NCBI RefSeq assembly: GCF_036181745.1
Contig: NZ_CP108080.1
Location: 7,753,501-7,817,500, forward strand
Source of the DNA: Streptomyces sp. NBC_00259
GTDB taxonomy: Bacteria > Actinomycetota > Actinomycetes > Streptomycetales > Streptomycetaceae
Reading direction: 5' to 3'
Length of the DNA stretch: 64,000 nt
Each line of letters begins with the position of its first letter. The first letter of the stretch is position 1. This document shows positions 43,430 to 52,144 of this stretch, in pieces. The notes beneath the pieces were generated by a model, which saw only the letters and a list, made by a program, of their open reading frames with translations, was not told where the DNA came from and ran no database searches. The translations under genes were made by a program, and so were the position numbers.

Positions 43430-46291
43430 TCAGCCGACGGCCGGCCGAAGGCCCCGCAGATCGTCGAGGTCGTACGTCGTGGTGCCGAGGGTGAGGGCGC
43501 TGCCCTCGACGGTCGCGGTGGGCGGGGCGCCCTTGCCGACCGCCAGAACGATCCGGAAGTCCGCCTCCGTGCCGGTCCGGGTGACCTTGAACGCCCCCTT
43601 GTCCACGGACAGCTCGGCGCCCTCGGGGGTCAGCACCCAACCCTTCAGCCAGCCGTCGCCCTTCCTGAACAGGAAGGTCCTCGCGCCCGACTCGGTCTCC
43701 CCGAAGGTGATCGTCGTTCCCGACTCGGGGGACAACTGCCAGTCGTAGCGGTGTGGGACGGAGTCGGCGTAGGCGTCGTGGACGGCAATGACGGAGTCGG
43801 CGCCGCCGACCGGGCGGAGGTCCACCGCGATGTCCCGCCGCGCCGTGTCCAGTCGGTAGTTGCCGGAGCCTTCCAGGGAGACGAAGCCGCCGCCCTGACC
43901 CGCGTACGCACGGGATTCCAGAGTCCTGCCCTTGCCGGCGATGCCCTCGGGGCCGCCGTCGACGAGCGGCTTCGAGAACAGCTCGCGCTTCGCGGTGTTC
44001 TTGGCCGGCTGCTGCGCCCACGTCACGTCCTGGCCGAGCAGCGAGAGGGCGAAGGTGTCGGAGCCGCCCCAGCCGATGTGGTGTTCGTTGCGGTTCTGGA
44101 CACCGACCAGCACATCGTCCTTGTCCTGGTAGCGGTTGCGGAACAGGTACGAGCCGACATGGTCGTCGAGCAGTGCGCGGCGCACGGCGGCCGGTGCCTC
44201 GTCCGGGTCCTGCGAGGTCACCCCGTACGGGTACTCGAGCAGTCCGTAGGTGCCGCCCCCGCCGCCGACGGTCCTTTCGTACTGCCACAGCCAGGCCGCC
44301 CGCTGCTCGGCCGGCACCTGCGTGAAGACCAGGCCCGGGACGGGCACAGCGCCGGTCGCCGATCCGACGCCCCACTGCAGGCGCGCCTTGTCGGCCTGCG
44401 CCGAGAAGGCGTGCATGAGCAGATTGGCGAACTGCGGCCGCTCCCACCTCTTCTTCAGTGCCCCGATGCCCGCGTCGATCGAGCCGGTGATCCCGGGTGC
44501 TCCTACGCCGAGCCCGTAGCCGAAGTAGTCCATGCCCTCCTGGTCCCAGCCGGTGGTCGAGTACGCGGTGTCCAGGTGCCGGCCGACCTCGTCGACCAGG
44601 TGAGCGATTCGGCCCTCCTCGAGGTCGAACGGGCCGTCGCCGCGCACCGCGAGCCGCAGTGTCAGCTCGGCGCCGCGCACCACCGCCGTCCAGTTGCTCT
44701 GCTTGACCGGCAGGGCGAAGTTGGGGTGGTACGCGACCTCCAGGTAGGCGGCGACGCGCTGGAGGACCTTCTGCACCTCGGCGCGCTGCTCCTCGGTCCA
44801 GGCCGGGTACGCCCAGTCGTAGGCGGTGGCCAGGGGAGCGGCGGCGTTGGCGGTCTCCAGTGCGGCGGCCCCGGCGTACGCGGTGCCGTTGAGGAACGGC
44901 ATCGTCCGGCCGGACTCGATGATCGCGTCGTAGGCCGTCCGGGCGTACGCGGGGTCCTGGGTGACCTGGTACAGCAGGGCCGCGTCATGGGCCCAGGACG
45001 CCTGTGCCTCACCCGGGCGGTAGTTGTAGGCGGGCAGACCGGCGGCGACCCGGTTCACGAGACCGTCGTACGTGGCCTTGGGGATGCCGGGCTGCTGGAT
45101 CGCCGAGCGGATCGCGGTGAGCTTGCCGTCGGTCACGCCCATTCGCGGGTGCTCCAGGCCCGCCAGGGACGCGGTGGCGAGGACCTCACCACGCTGCCGG
45201 GTGACCGCGAAACCGGTCGCGCCCCTGAGGTCCTTCTCCCGCAGGGTGACGCCTCCGGTCAATTCGTGGGCGCCGGCGGTGGCGACCTTGCGGGCCTTGT
45301 GGAGCTTGCCCTCGGCGACCTCGCGGCCGCCCGCGTACACATGCACCGGGCCCTTGGTGCCGGCCTTCAGCCGCCACGCGAGCCGGGCGTCGTCACCGGT
45401 GCCGGTCGCCGTCAGCACGTCCGTGCGCTGCTCGTCCAGGAAGCGGGAGGGCATGGTGACGGGCTCGGCGTCGGTGGTCGCCAGTCTCGTGCCGTCGGCG
45501 GCGAGCGCGACGACCTTGTACGTGTAGCGCTTGCCGGGCCGTGCCGAGCCGTCCTCGGCGGTCCACGCGCCCGGGACCTTCCGGATCAGGGTCCTCCTGC
45601 TCGGCGTGAAGCCACGGTCGTCGGACCGGTGCACCTCGTACGCAGCCGGGGTCCCGGCGAGCGCGGCGAAGTGCCAGGTGAGCTGCACGGTGCCGGTGGG
45701 CTGGACGTTGGCGCCCACGGTGTTGCCCTCGACGCGCTCGACCCTGACGTTGTCGACGAGCAGCCGGCCGGTCGTGTACTCCAGGGCGAGGAGCAGATTG
45801 ACGGCCGGAGCGCCGGGCCGCGCGAGCACGACCGCGCTCGCCTTGCGCCAGCCCGTGTCACCGGCGAGCCGGCCGATGACGGCGTCATGGCCGAAGTTGC
45901 GGGCCCATAGATCGCCGCCGTAGCCGTCGAGTCCGACGGCACGCTCGTCGAAGGTGATCCGGTACGCGCGGAACGTGCCGGTGTCGGGTACCGGGACGTC
46001 CTGCCCGATCGCGGCCTTGTCGTTCGGGTCGCCGAGGTCGAGGGCGAGGGCCCGGCTGCCGTCGGGGCCCGCGCCGTCGACGATCGTGGCACGGCCGGTG
46101 GCCCGGTTCTCGCTCTGGGGCCAGCCGGGGATCGAGCCGTCGGCCGCGGTCTGCTCGAAGTCGCCGTTGACGACCAGGTTCGCGGCGTCCTCGGCGTACG
46201 CGGGCGCGGGTACGGACACGGCGAGCGCGCCGGCGACGGCCGCGCCGACGACCGCGGCTCTGCTCAGGCGGGACGGTATGGGCTTGGACAT
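43430..46291 (-). CDS. Large secreted lyase-like enzyme (alpha/alpha-toroid plus beta-sandwich), paralogue 2
   Basis: A 953-residue secreted protein. The ATG at 46291 has GGAGAG 6 bases upstream. The signal peptide is about 1-33 (VVGAAVAGALAVSVPAPAYA). An N-terminal carbohydrate-binding-like sandwich (LVVNGDFEQ to about 165) and a fibronectin-type segment (about 180-260; YEVHRSDDRGFTP) precede a helical toroid (about 390-700; YDWAYPAWTEEQRAEVQKVL, NWTAVVRGAELTLRLA, GWDQEGMDYFGYGLG) and a C-terminal beta-sandwich (YRNRYQDKDDVLVG-like, YDWQLSPE, GETESGARTFLFRKGDGWLK). The fold plan is that of polysaccharide lyases related to heparinase II/III. It is about as long as, and collinear with, the neighbour at 46384, so one gene arose by tandem duplication. 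It is the last gene of the minus-strand operon. Confidence 0.82.
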   Translation of the reverse strand: MSKPIPSRLSRAAVVGAAVAGALAVSVPAPAYAEDAANLVVNGDFEQTAADGSIPGWPQSENRATGRATIVDGAGPDGSRALALDLGDPNDKAAIGQDVPVPDTGTFRAYRITFDERAVGLDGYGGDLWARNFGHDAVIGRLAGDTGWRKASAVVLARPGAPAVNLLLALEYTTGRLLVDNVRVERVEGNTVGANVQPTGTVQLTWHFAALAGTPAAYEVHRSDDRGFTPSRRTLIRKVPGAWTAEDGSARPGKRYTYKVVALAADGTRLATTDAEPVTMPSRFLDEQRTDVLTATGTGDDARLAWRLKAGTKGPVHVYAGGREVAEGKLHKARKVATAGAHELTGGVTLREKDLRGATGFAVTRQRGEVLATASLAGLEHPRMGVTDGKLTAIRSAIQQPGIPKATYDGLVNRVAAGLPAYNYRPGEAQASWAHDAALLYQVTQDPAYARTAYDAIIESGRTMPFLNGTAYAGAAALETANAAAPLATAYDWAYPAWTEEQRAEVQKVLQRVAAYLEVAYHPNFALPVKQSNWTAVVRGAELTLRLAVRGDGPFDLEEGRIAHLVDEVGRHLDTAYSTTGWDQEGMDYFGYGLGVGAPGITGSIDAGIGALKKRWERPQFANLLMHAFSAQADKARLQWGVGSATGAVPVPGLVFTQVPAEQRAAWLWQYERTVGGGGGTYGLLEYPYGVTSQDPDEAPAAVRRALLDDHVGSYLFRNRYQDKDDVLVGVQNRNEHHIGWGGSDTFALSLLGQDVTWAQQPAKNTAKRELFSKPLVDGGPEGIAGKGRTLESRAYAGQGGGFVSLEGSGNYRLDTARRDIAVDLRPVGGADSVIAVHDAYADSVPHRYDWQLSPESGTTITFGETESGARTFLFRKGDGWLKGWVLTPEGAELSVDKGAFKVTRTGTEADFRIVLAVGKGAPPTATVEGSALTLGTTTYDLDDLRGLRPAVG

Positions 46292-46304
46292 GGTCTCTCC
46301 GTCT

Positions 46305-46388
46305 GGTCTGCGGTCTGCGGTCTGCGGTCTGCGGTTTGCGCTCAGCGGTCAGCGGTCAGCGGTTTGCGGTTTGCGCTCTGCGGTCAGC
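46305..46388. repeat. Twelve 7-bp units in the leader of the 43430-46291 gene
   Basis: Exactly twelve heptamers (GGTCTGC, GGTTTGC, GGTCAGC and variants) run from 46305 to 46388. They fill the whole spacer between the two lyase genes, overlap the stop codon of the upstream gene at 46384, and end 13 bp before the ATG at 46291. Period 7 is not a multiple of 3. Confidence 0.93.
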
Positions 46389-49251
46389 GGGCGGAGGGCC
46401 GGTGGCTCGCGAGGTCGTCGAGGTTGTATGTGGTGAGGCCGAGGGTGAGCATGGTGCCGTCGGCCACTGCCGCGGGCGGGGTGCCCCTGCCGGTGGCGAG
46501 GACGATGCGGAAGTCCGCGTCCGTGCCGGTGCGGGTGACCCGGAACGCGCCCTTGTCGACGGAGAGTTCCGCGCCGTCCGGGTCGAGGACCCAGCCCTTG
46601 AGGTAGGAGTCGCCCTTGCGGAAGAGGAAGGTCTTCGCGCCCGACTCGGTCTCACCGAAAGTGATCCCGACACCGGCCTCGGGCGAGAGCTGCCAGTCGT
46701 AGCGGTGCGGGACGGAGTCGGCGAAGGCGTCGTGGACGGCGATGACGGAGTCGGCCCCGCCGACCGGGCGCAGATCCACGGCGATGTCCCGCCGGGCCTT
46801 GGCCACCTCGTAGTTGAGGTGCCCGTCGAGGGAGACGAAGCCGCCGCCCTGGCCCTCGTACGCCCGGGACTGCAGGGTGCTGCCCTGACCGAGCGAGTCG
46901 TCGTTCGCGACGCTGCGCCGCTCGGGGCGGCCGTCGATGAGCGGCTTGGAGAGCAACTCCCGCTTGGTGAGATCCTTGGCGGTCGACCGGGCCCAGGTCG
47001 CGTCGTCGGCGATCAGGGTGAGGCCGAACGTCTCGTAGCCGTTCCAGCCGAGGTGCGTGTCGTTGCGGTTGGTGAGCCCGACGAGGACGTCGTCCTTGTC
47101 CTGGTAGCGGCTGCGGAACTGGTAGGCGCCACCGTGGTCGTCGAGGAACGCCCGGCGGACCGAGGCAGGACCGCGGTCGGGGTCGCGGGGGGTCACGCCG
47201 ACCGGCCAGTACAGGACCGTGGCAAGCGCCTGTGAACTGGCGGTCATCGGGGTGGTGCCGCCCACGCCCATGGTGCGCTCGAAGTGCCAGAGCCAGTAGG
47301 GAAGCTGCTCCTTCGGCGTGCTCTCGAAGAACAGCGGGGAGACGGCGACGCCGCCCTGAGGATTACCGACGCCCCACTGTAGACGGTCGGTCTTCTCCCG
47401 CAGCGAGAGGCTGCGCATCAGCAGACCGGCGAACTGCGGCCGGTTCCACGACCGTTCCAGCGCGCCGATGCCGGCGTCGAGGGAGGACTTGATGCCCGGT
47501 GCGGCGATGGTGAGCCCGTAGCTGAGGTAGTCCAGGCCCTCCTGGTCCCAGCCGGTGTCGGCGTACGCCCCGTCCAGGTGGCGGCGCAGCTGGTCGGTCA
47601 GATCGGCGATCCGCCGCTCCTGCAGGTCGAACGGGCCGTCGCCGCGTATCGCGAGGCGCATGGCGAGCTCGGCGCCACGGATGACCGCGACCCAGTTGGA
47701 CGCCTTGTCGTTCGCCCGGTCGATGTTGGGGTGGTGGCCCACCTCGAAGAACGCCTCCATGCGCTGGAACGCCTCGTGCGCCCGGGCGCGCTGCTCGTCC
47801 GTCCAGGCGTCGTACGACCAGTCGTAGATCTGGGCGAGCCGGACGATGCAGTTGGCCGACTCCAGCAGATTGGTCGTGGTGAGGTAGGGCAGGTCCTGCT
47901 CGGAGGCGACGAAGCCCTCGAACGCCCGCTGCGCGTACGACTCCTCACGGGTGAGCTGGTGCGCGAGGGCGGCTTCGCTGCCCCACACGCAGTTCTGCGA
48001 GTAGACGCTGCCGCCGTAGGCGGAGGGCCCGGCCTGGACGCGTTCGAGGAGCTGCTGCCACGCCTTCTGCGGCGTGCTCCCGGGCACGGCGACGGCCTTG
48101 CGGGCGTCGGCGAGCCGGTCCCGGGTCGCCTCGGCGCGCGGGTGCTGGAGGCTGCCGCGCGTGGCGGTCGCCGCGACCTTGCCGTCCCGGACGACGGTGA
48201 AGCCGTCCGCGCCCCTGCGCTGTCCGTTGGTGAGTGTGACGCCGCCGTCGGCGATGTCGTACGTACCGACCTTGTGCCTGCCCGCGTACACGCTCACCGG
48301 GCCGGTGGCGCCGGCCGTGAACCGCCAGGCGAGCCGGGTCTCCTTGCCGACGGCGGTGGCGGAGAGCACGTCCGTGCGCTGCTGGTCCTCGAAGACCGCG
48401 GCGCCGGTGGCGGTGGCCGGGGCGGTCGTGCCCAGCGGTGTGCCGTCGGCGGCCAGTGCGACGACCTTGTACGTGTATGCGCTGCCCGGCGCGGTCGTGG
48501 CGTCCTCGGCGGCGGTGAAGTTCTTCAACGTACGGATCCGGGTGTCCGCGGACGGTGTGAAGTCCGGGTCGGCGGAACGGTGGATCTCGTACGCCGCCGG
48601 GGCGGCGGCGAGGCCGGCGAAGTTCCAGGCCAGCTCGATCTCGCCGGTCGGCTGCGGGGACGCCGTGGTGACCCCGGCGGCGTCCACGGCCTCGACGGTG
48701 AGGTTGTCGATCAGATAGCGGCCGCTTGCGCTGTCGAGCATGGGCTCGACGGACAGCTCCGTGGTCCCGGCCGGGGCCGCGACGTACTCGGTCACACGCC
48801 GCCAGTCGTGGGTGCCGGAGGTACGGCCGACCAGGCTGAGCGGCACGCCCCCGCCCACGTACTGAACGCGCACGGCGGCGGCGTACCCGGCTACCTTCTC
48901 GGCCCTGACGTCGAGGGAGACCCGGAAGAACTGCACCTTGCCGGGGTTCGGGTTGGTGACGCGGCGGCCGACGGCGGTGCGGTCGTCGGCCGAGTCGCCC
49001 CTGAGTTCGAGGGCCCTGCTGCCGTCGGGTCCTGCTCCGTCGACGACGGCGATCGTGCCGTTGCCGGCGGGCTTCCAGGGCCCCCAGCCCTCGGGCAGAC
49101 CGGCCGCCGTCACCTGCTCGAAGCCGCCGTTGGGCAGCAGTGATTCGGCGAAGGCGGGCGGGGTGAGGGTCGCCGCGAGTGTCGCCGCCACGGCCGTGGC
49201 GAGCACGGCGGAGCGGGGAAGGCGGCGGGACGTGGACGCGGCTCTGCTCAC
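46384..49251 (-). CDS. Large secreted lyase-like enzyme, paralogue 1
   Basis: A 955-residue secreted protein. The GTG at 49251 has TGGAG 6 bases upstream; the frame remains open far upstream, across two other genes, only because of high GC. The signal peptide is about 1-37 (AVAATLAATLTPPAFA). It has the same plan as the neighbour: SLLPNGGFEQV sandwich, fibronectin-like YEIHRSADPDFTP, toroid (YDWSYDAWTDEQRARAHEAF, NWVAVIRGAELAMRLAI, GWDQEGLDYLSYGLT, RPQFAGLLM) and C-terminal beta-sandwich (RYQDKDDVLVG, HRYDWQLSPEAG). It probably cleaves an acidic, possibly fucosylated polysaccharide outside the cell. It follows the GH29 gene in the operon. Confidence 0.82.
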   Translation of the reverse strand: MSRAASTSRRLPRSAVLATAVAATLAATLTPPAFAESLLPNGGFEQVTAAGLPEGWGPWKPAGNGTIAVVDGAGPDGSRALELRGDSADDRTAVGRRVTNPNPGKVQFFRVSLDVRAEKVAGYAAAVRVQYVGGGVPLSLVGRTSGTHDWRRVTEYVAAPAGTTELSVEPMLDSASGRYLIDNLTVEAVDAAGVTTASPQPTGEIELAWNFAGLAAAPAAYEIHRSADPDFTPSADTRIRTLKNFTAAEDATTAPGSAYTYKVVALAADGTPLGTTAPATATGAAVFEDQQRTDVLSATAVGKETRLAWRFTAGATGPVSVYAGRHKVGTYDIADGGVTLTNGQRRGADGFTVVRDGKVAATATRGSLQHPRAEATRDRLADARKAVAVPGSTPQKAWQQLLERVQAGPSAYGGSVYSQNCVWGSEAALAHQLTREESYAQRAFEGFVASEQDLPYLTTTNLLESANCIVRLAQIYDWSYDAWTDEQRARAHEAFQRMEAFFEVGHHPNIDRANDKASNWVAVIRGAELAMRLAIRGDGPFDLQERRIADLTDQLRRHLDGAYADTGWDQEGLDYLSYGLTIAAPGIKSSLDAGIGALERSWNRPQFAGLLMRSLSLREKTDRLQWGVGNPQGGVAVSPLFFESTPKEQLPYWLWHFERTMGVGGTTPMTASSQALATVLYWPVGVTPRDPDRGPASVRRAFLDDHGGAYQFRSRYQDKDDVLVGLTNRNDTHLGWNGYETFGLTLIADDATWARSTAKDLTKRELLSKPLIDGRPERRSVANDDSLGQGSTLQSRAYEGQGGGFVSLDGHLNYEVAKARRDIAVDLRPVGGADSVIAVHDAFADSVPHRYDWQLSPEAGVGITFGETESGAKTFLFRKGDSYLKGWVLDPDGAELSVDKGAFRVTRTGTDADFRIVLATGRGTPPAAVADGTMLTLGLTTYNLDDLASHRPSAR

Positions 49252-49325
49252 GTTGACTCCAGGTCGGTAACTGCGTCGGTACTTCCTGGTGGTGCCACTC
49301 GGGCGGAAAGGCGAAGGAGCGAGAA

Positions 49326-49374
49326 GCGGGGAGCGGGGTGCGGGGTGCGGGGTGCGATGAGAGGGGTGCGAGAG
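49326..49374. repeat. About seven 7-bp units upstream of the 46384-49251 gene
   Basis: GCGGGGA, then three GCGGGGT, then decayed GCGATGA, GAGGGGT and GCGAGAG. A weaker 7-bp periodicity extends back to about 49302. The array lies between the fucosidase stop (49389) and the lyase start (49251). Confidence 0.88.
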
Positions 49375-49388
49375 GGCCGGGGGCGAGG

Positions 49389-50660
49389 TCAGCCCGAGCC
49401 CTGGCCCCGGTAGAGGTCGAGTTCGCCGTCGAGTTCGAGGGCGAGGACGGTGGCGTACGGGTCGGTGGTGGCCGGGGCCTCCACGCGCACGACGCCGGGA
49501 ACGTTGTGGCCGGCGAAGCCGCCGACCACGCGGTGGGCGAGCTCCTGGCCGGTGCCGAGCACCGATGCGCGGCGGACCTTGTTGTGGAGGCCGCGCAGTT
49601 CGACGAACTCGCGGGGAGTGTCGAAGCAGACCAGGAAGACGGTGCGGCGGTCCTTCGACAGGGTGGAGGGGCCGTAGTGGTGGCCGTACGGCAGCCCGGC
49701 GGTCGTCGGGTACACGGCGTCGGCGTGGCGGCGGATCCAGCGGCCCAGGCCCTCCAGACGCCGTACGTGCTCGGGCAGGATCGTGCCGTCCTGCCTCGGG
49801 CCGGTGTTCAGCAGCAGGTTGCCGCCGTGCCCGATGGTCTCGGCGAAGACCCGCACCAGTTCGCGCACCGACTTGTGGCGGGTGTCGTCGGGCTGGTGGC
49901 CCCAGGCGTCGCCGATCGTGTAGCACAGCTCCCACGGGCCCTCGGGCGGTGTGATCGGCACCCCGAGTTCGGGGGTCGCGTAGTCGCCGTGGCCCAGCAT
50001 CCGGCCGTTGAGGACCGTGTCCGGGCCGAGCGCGAGGATCTCCTCGCGCAGCTCGCCCATGCGCCACTGCTGCTCGTCGCGCTCCCAGGCGCCGTCGAAC
50101 CAGAGCAGATCGGGCCGGTAGTTCTCCACCAGTTCCCGGATCTGTCCGCGGTGGACGGTCTTCAGGAAGCGCTCCCACGCCTCGGGGTTCTCGTCGCCCT
50201 CCGCGGGCATGGCGTAGCGGTTGTCCACCCAGGGCCTGTGCAGCCGTGAGGGGCGCACGGTCGGATAGTCGGGGTGGTTCCAGTCGTTGTGCGAGAAGTA
50301 CAGGCCCACGCGCAGGCCCTGCGTGCGCAGCGCCTCGGCGAACGGGCCGACGAGGTCGCGCGCGGCCGGGGTGGACTTCACCACCGACAGGTCCGTGGCC
50401 CGGGTGTCCCACAGTGCGACGCCGTCGTGGTGCTTCGTGGTCAGGACCGCGTACTTCGCTCCGGCCGCCGCGAACAGCCGGGCCCAGGCGTCCGGGTCGT
50501 ACCGCTCCGCCGTGAACCCGCCCAGCTGGTCCATGTACGCGTCGCGGGAGATCTCGCCGCCGAAGAAGGACCAGGACTCGGCGACTCCCTTCACGGCGTA
50601 GATCCCCCAGTGGACGAAGATCCCGAGCTTGGCCTCGGGGAACCACGGCTGCATCGGCAT
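49389..50660 (-). CDS. GH29 alpha-L-fucosidase (intracellular)
   Basis: A 423-residue cytoplasmic glycoside hydrolase of family GH29, which releases L-fucose by a retaining mechanism. Its signatures are WFPEAKLGIFVHWG at the start, KYAVLTTKHHDGVALW, GLYFSHNDWNHPDY and the nucleophile Asp189 in PDLLWFDGAWE, then GGNLLLNTGPRQDGTI. It has no signal peptide, which fits processing of imported oligosaccharides. The C-terminal small sandwich is present but short. GGAAAG lies about 12 bases before the ATG at 50660. The upstream spacer is mostly a hexamer array (50677-50724). It lies between the dehydrogenase and the lyases in one operon. Confidence 0.92.
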   Translation of the reverse strand: MPMQPWFPEAKLGIFVHWGIYAVKGVAESWSFFGGEISRDAYMDQLGGFTAERYDPDAWARLFAAAGAKYAVLTTKHHDGVALWDTRATDLSVVKSTPAARDLVGPFAEALRTQGLRVGLYFSHNDWNHPDYPTVRPSRLHRPWVDNRYAMPAEGDENPEAWERFLKTVHRGQIRELVENYRPDLLWFDGAWERDEQQWRMGELREEILALGPDTVLNGRMLGHGDYATPELGVPITPPEGPWELCYTIGDAWGHQPDDTRHKSVRELVRVFAETIGHGGNLLLNTGPRQDGTILPEHVRRLEGLGRWIRRHADAVYPTTAGLPYGHHYGPSTLSKDRRTVFLVCFDTPREFVELRGLHNKVRRASVLGTGQELAHRVVGGFAGHNVPGVVRVEAPATTDPYATVLALELDGELDLYRGQGSG

Positions 50661-50676
50661 GGTGATCGGTACTTTC

Positions 50677-50724
50677 CGGGTGCGGGTGCGGGTGCGGGTG
50701 CGGGTGCGGGTGCGGGTGCGGGTG
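50677..50724. repeat. Eight CGGGTG hexamers in the fucosidase leader
   Basis: Eight perfect tandem CGGGTG units (48 bp) lie 16 bp upstream of the fucosidase start and just after the dehydrogenase stop at 50754. Read on the transcribed strand they are a C-rich CACCCG run. Confidence 0.95.
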
Positions 50725-50753
50725 CGGCGTGGGGCGTTGAGGGAGTGCCGGGC

Positions 50754-51788
50754 TCAGGCGATCCGGCTCAGGTCCTCGGCGCTCACCGCACCGAGCAGCG
50801 GACGGCCCTGGACGAACCGTTCGATCTCGTCCACGGCGAAGGCGCCGAGGCACTCCACCTCGGTGCCCATCGCCCCGGCCACATGCGGAGTGATGAGGAC
50901 GTTGGGCAGCCCGATCAGCGGATGGCCGGCGGGCAGCGGCTCGGGCTCGGTGACGTCGAGCACGGCGTCGATCCGGCCCGAGACGCAGTGGGGCACCAGC
51001 GCGTCGGTGTCGACGAGCGCTCCCCGGGCGGTGTTGATCAGGATGGCCCCGTCGCGCAGCAGGCCCAGCCGGCGCTCGTCGAGCAGTCCCGTGGTCTCCG
51101 GCAGGAGCGGGGCATGCAGGGTCACGATGTCGCTCGCCCCCAACAGCTTGTCGAGGTCGCGGAGTTCGGCGCCGAGAGCCTGGGCCCCGGCCGGGTCGAG
51201 ATAGGGGTCGGCGACGAGCACCCGTACCGGCTGCGCGCGGAGCCGTTCGAGGACCAGCCGCCCGATTCGTGAGGCGCCGACGACACCGACCGTGCGGCCG
51301 TGCAGGCCGAAGTCCGGGTTGAGGGCCTGCCAGAGGGTGCCCGGCTTGCCGTACGCACTGGCCTGGCGGAAGACGCGCTTGGCCGCGAGCTGAAGCATGC
51401 TCAGCGTGTAGTCGGCCACGGGAACGGCATTGGCGCCCGCCGCGGAGGAGACGGTGAGCCCGCGTTCCCACACCGCCGGGGTGAGATGGTGCTTCACCGA
51501 CCCGGCGGCGTGGACGACGGCCCGCAACCGGGGCGCCGCGGACAGGACGTGTTCGTCGATGGCCGGGCAGCCCCAGCCCGACAGCAGGATCTCGGCCTCG
51601 GCGAGCAGCGGCCCGGTGTGCGGGGCGGTGAGTTCGTCCGCGTCGACCTTCATCACGTCGGCGAGGGTGCGCAGCCGTGCCATCACGTCGTCGGGCAGCG
51701 CCAACTGCCGTACGTCCGGGGCCATGGCGACCAGGACCCTGGGACGGGGTGACGCGTATGACGGCGGCGCGGAACGTGTGTCGGTCAC
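50754..51788 (-). CDS. D-isomer-specific 2-hydroxyacid dehydrogenase
   Basis: A 344-residue NAD-dependent cytoplasmic enzyme. The N- and C-terminal parts form the substrate domain; the inserted Rossmann fold has GRTVGVVGASRIGRLV, here GASRIG in place of the usual GxGxxG, with Asp in VADPYLDPAG. The catalytic Arg (INTARGALVD), Glu (DVTEPEPLPAGHPL) and His (LITPHVAGAMG) are all present. Such enzymes reduce or oxidise 2-keto acids, here perhaps a product of uronic-acid or fucose breakdown. The GTG at 51788 has GAGAAGG about 9 bases upstream. It is the first gene of the minus-strand operon, next to a promoter and a LacI-type operator. Confidence 0.9.
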   Translation of the reverse strand: MTDTRSAPPSYASPRPRVLVAMAPDVRQLALPDDVMARLRTLADVMKVDADELTAPHTGPLLAEAEILLSGWGCPAIDEHVLSAAPRLRAVVHAAGSVKHHLTPAVWERGLTVSSAAGANAVPVADYTLSMLQLAAKRVFRQASAYGKPGTLWQALNPDFGLHGRTVGVVGASRIGRLVLERLRAQPVRVLVADPYLDPAGAQALGAELRDLDKLLGASDIVTLHAPLLPETTGLLDERRLGLLRDGAILINTARGALVDTDALVPHCVSGRIDAVLDVTEPEPLPAGHPLIGLPNVLITPHVAGAMGTEVECLGAFAVDEIERFVQGRPLLGAVSAEDLSRIA

Positions 51789-51899
51789 TGGGGCAGCCCT
51801 TCTCCGGCAGGCGGGAGGCCGGTGGGGGACGGGGGCAGCTCCCCGGAACGGGGCTGCCGCAGGATGCGGAGTGCGGGGACGCGTAGCGTGCATGCATGC

Positions 51900-51952
51900 T
51901 GCAATCGTTTGCTTGCCTGGCGAGGCTAGGCGCGGGACTTCCGTCCGGTCAA
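51900..51952 (-). promoter_or_regulatory. Dehydrogenase operon promoter with LacI-type operator
   Basis: On the minus strand, TTGACC (51947-51952) and TAGCCT (51923-51928) are 18 bp apart. The operator TGCAATCGTTTGC lies just downstream at 51900-51912, where a bound repressor would block transcription. The spacer then runs to the importer promoter with nothing else seen. Confidence 0.72.
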
Positions 51953-52081
51953 GGTATCTGCGGCTCAGTCATCGGCTCACTTGGGCGAATGTGAGCCGCT
52001 GAACCAGGAGTTACGTGCATGTTTCTGGAGGTTTGCCAGTGGTGCTGACCCTCATGCGGTGAAATGGATCCAACCAATCTC

Positions 52082-52110
52082 TTGACCCGCCTGTGTAATC
52101 GATTTACTTT
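52082..52110 (+). promoter_or_regulatory. ABC importer promoter with overlapping LacI operator
   Basis: TTGACC (52082-52087) and TACTTT (52105-52110) are separated by 17 bp, a good sigma-70-type promoter. The operator TGTAATCGATTTAC (52094-52107) covers the spacer and touches the -10, so binding by the LacI-family protein should shut the promoter. Confidence 0.82.
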
Positions 52111-52144
52111 CCTTCCGCACCTGCTACTGGAAGGGGGCGGAGCC

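Noticed and set aside
46384..51897. 1837-codon minus-strand open frame as one giant gene
   Set aside because: Only the part from the GTG at 49251 encodes a recognisable protein. The rest is a shadow of the fucosidase and dehydrogenase genes kept open by high GC.
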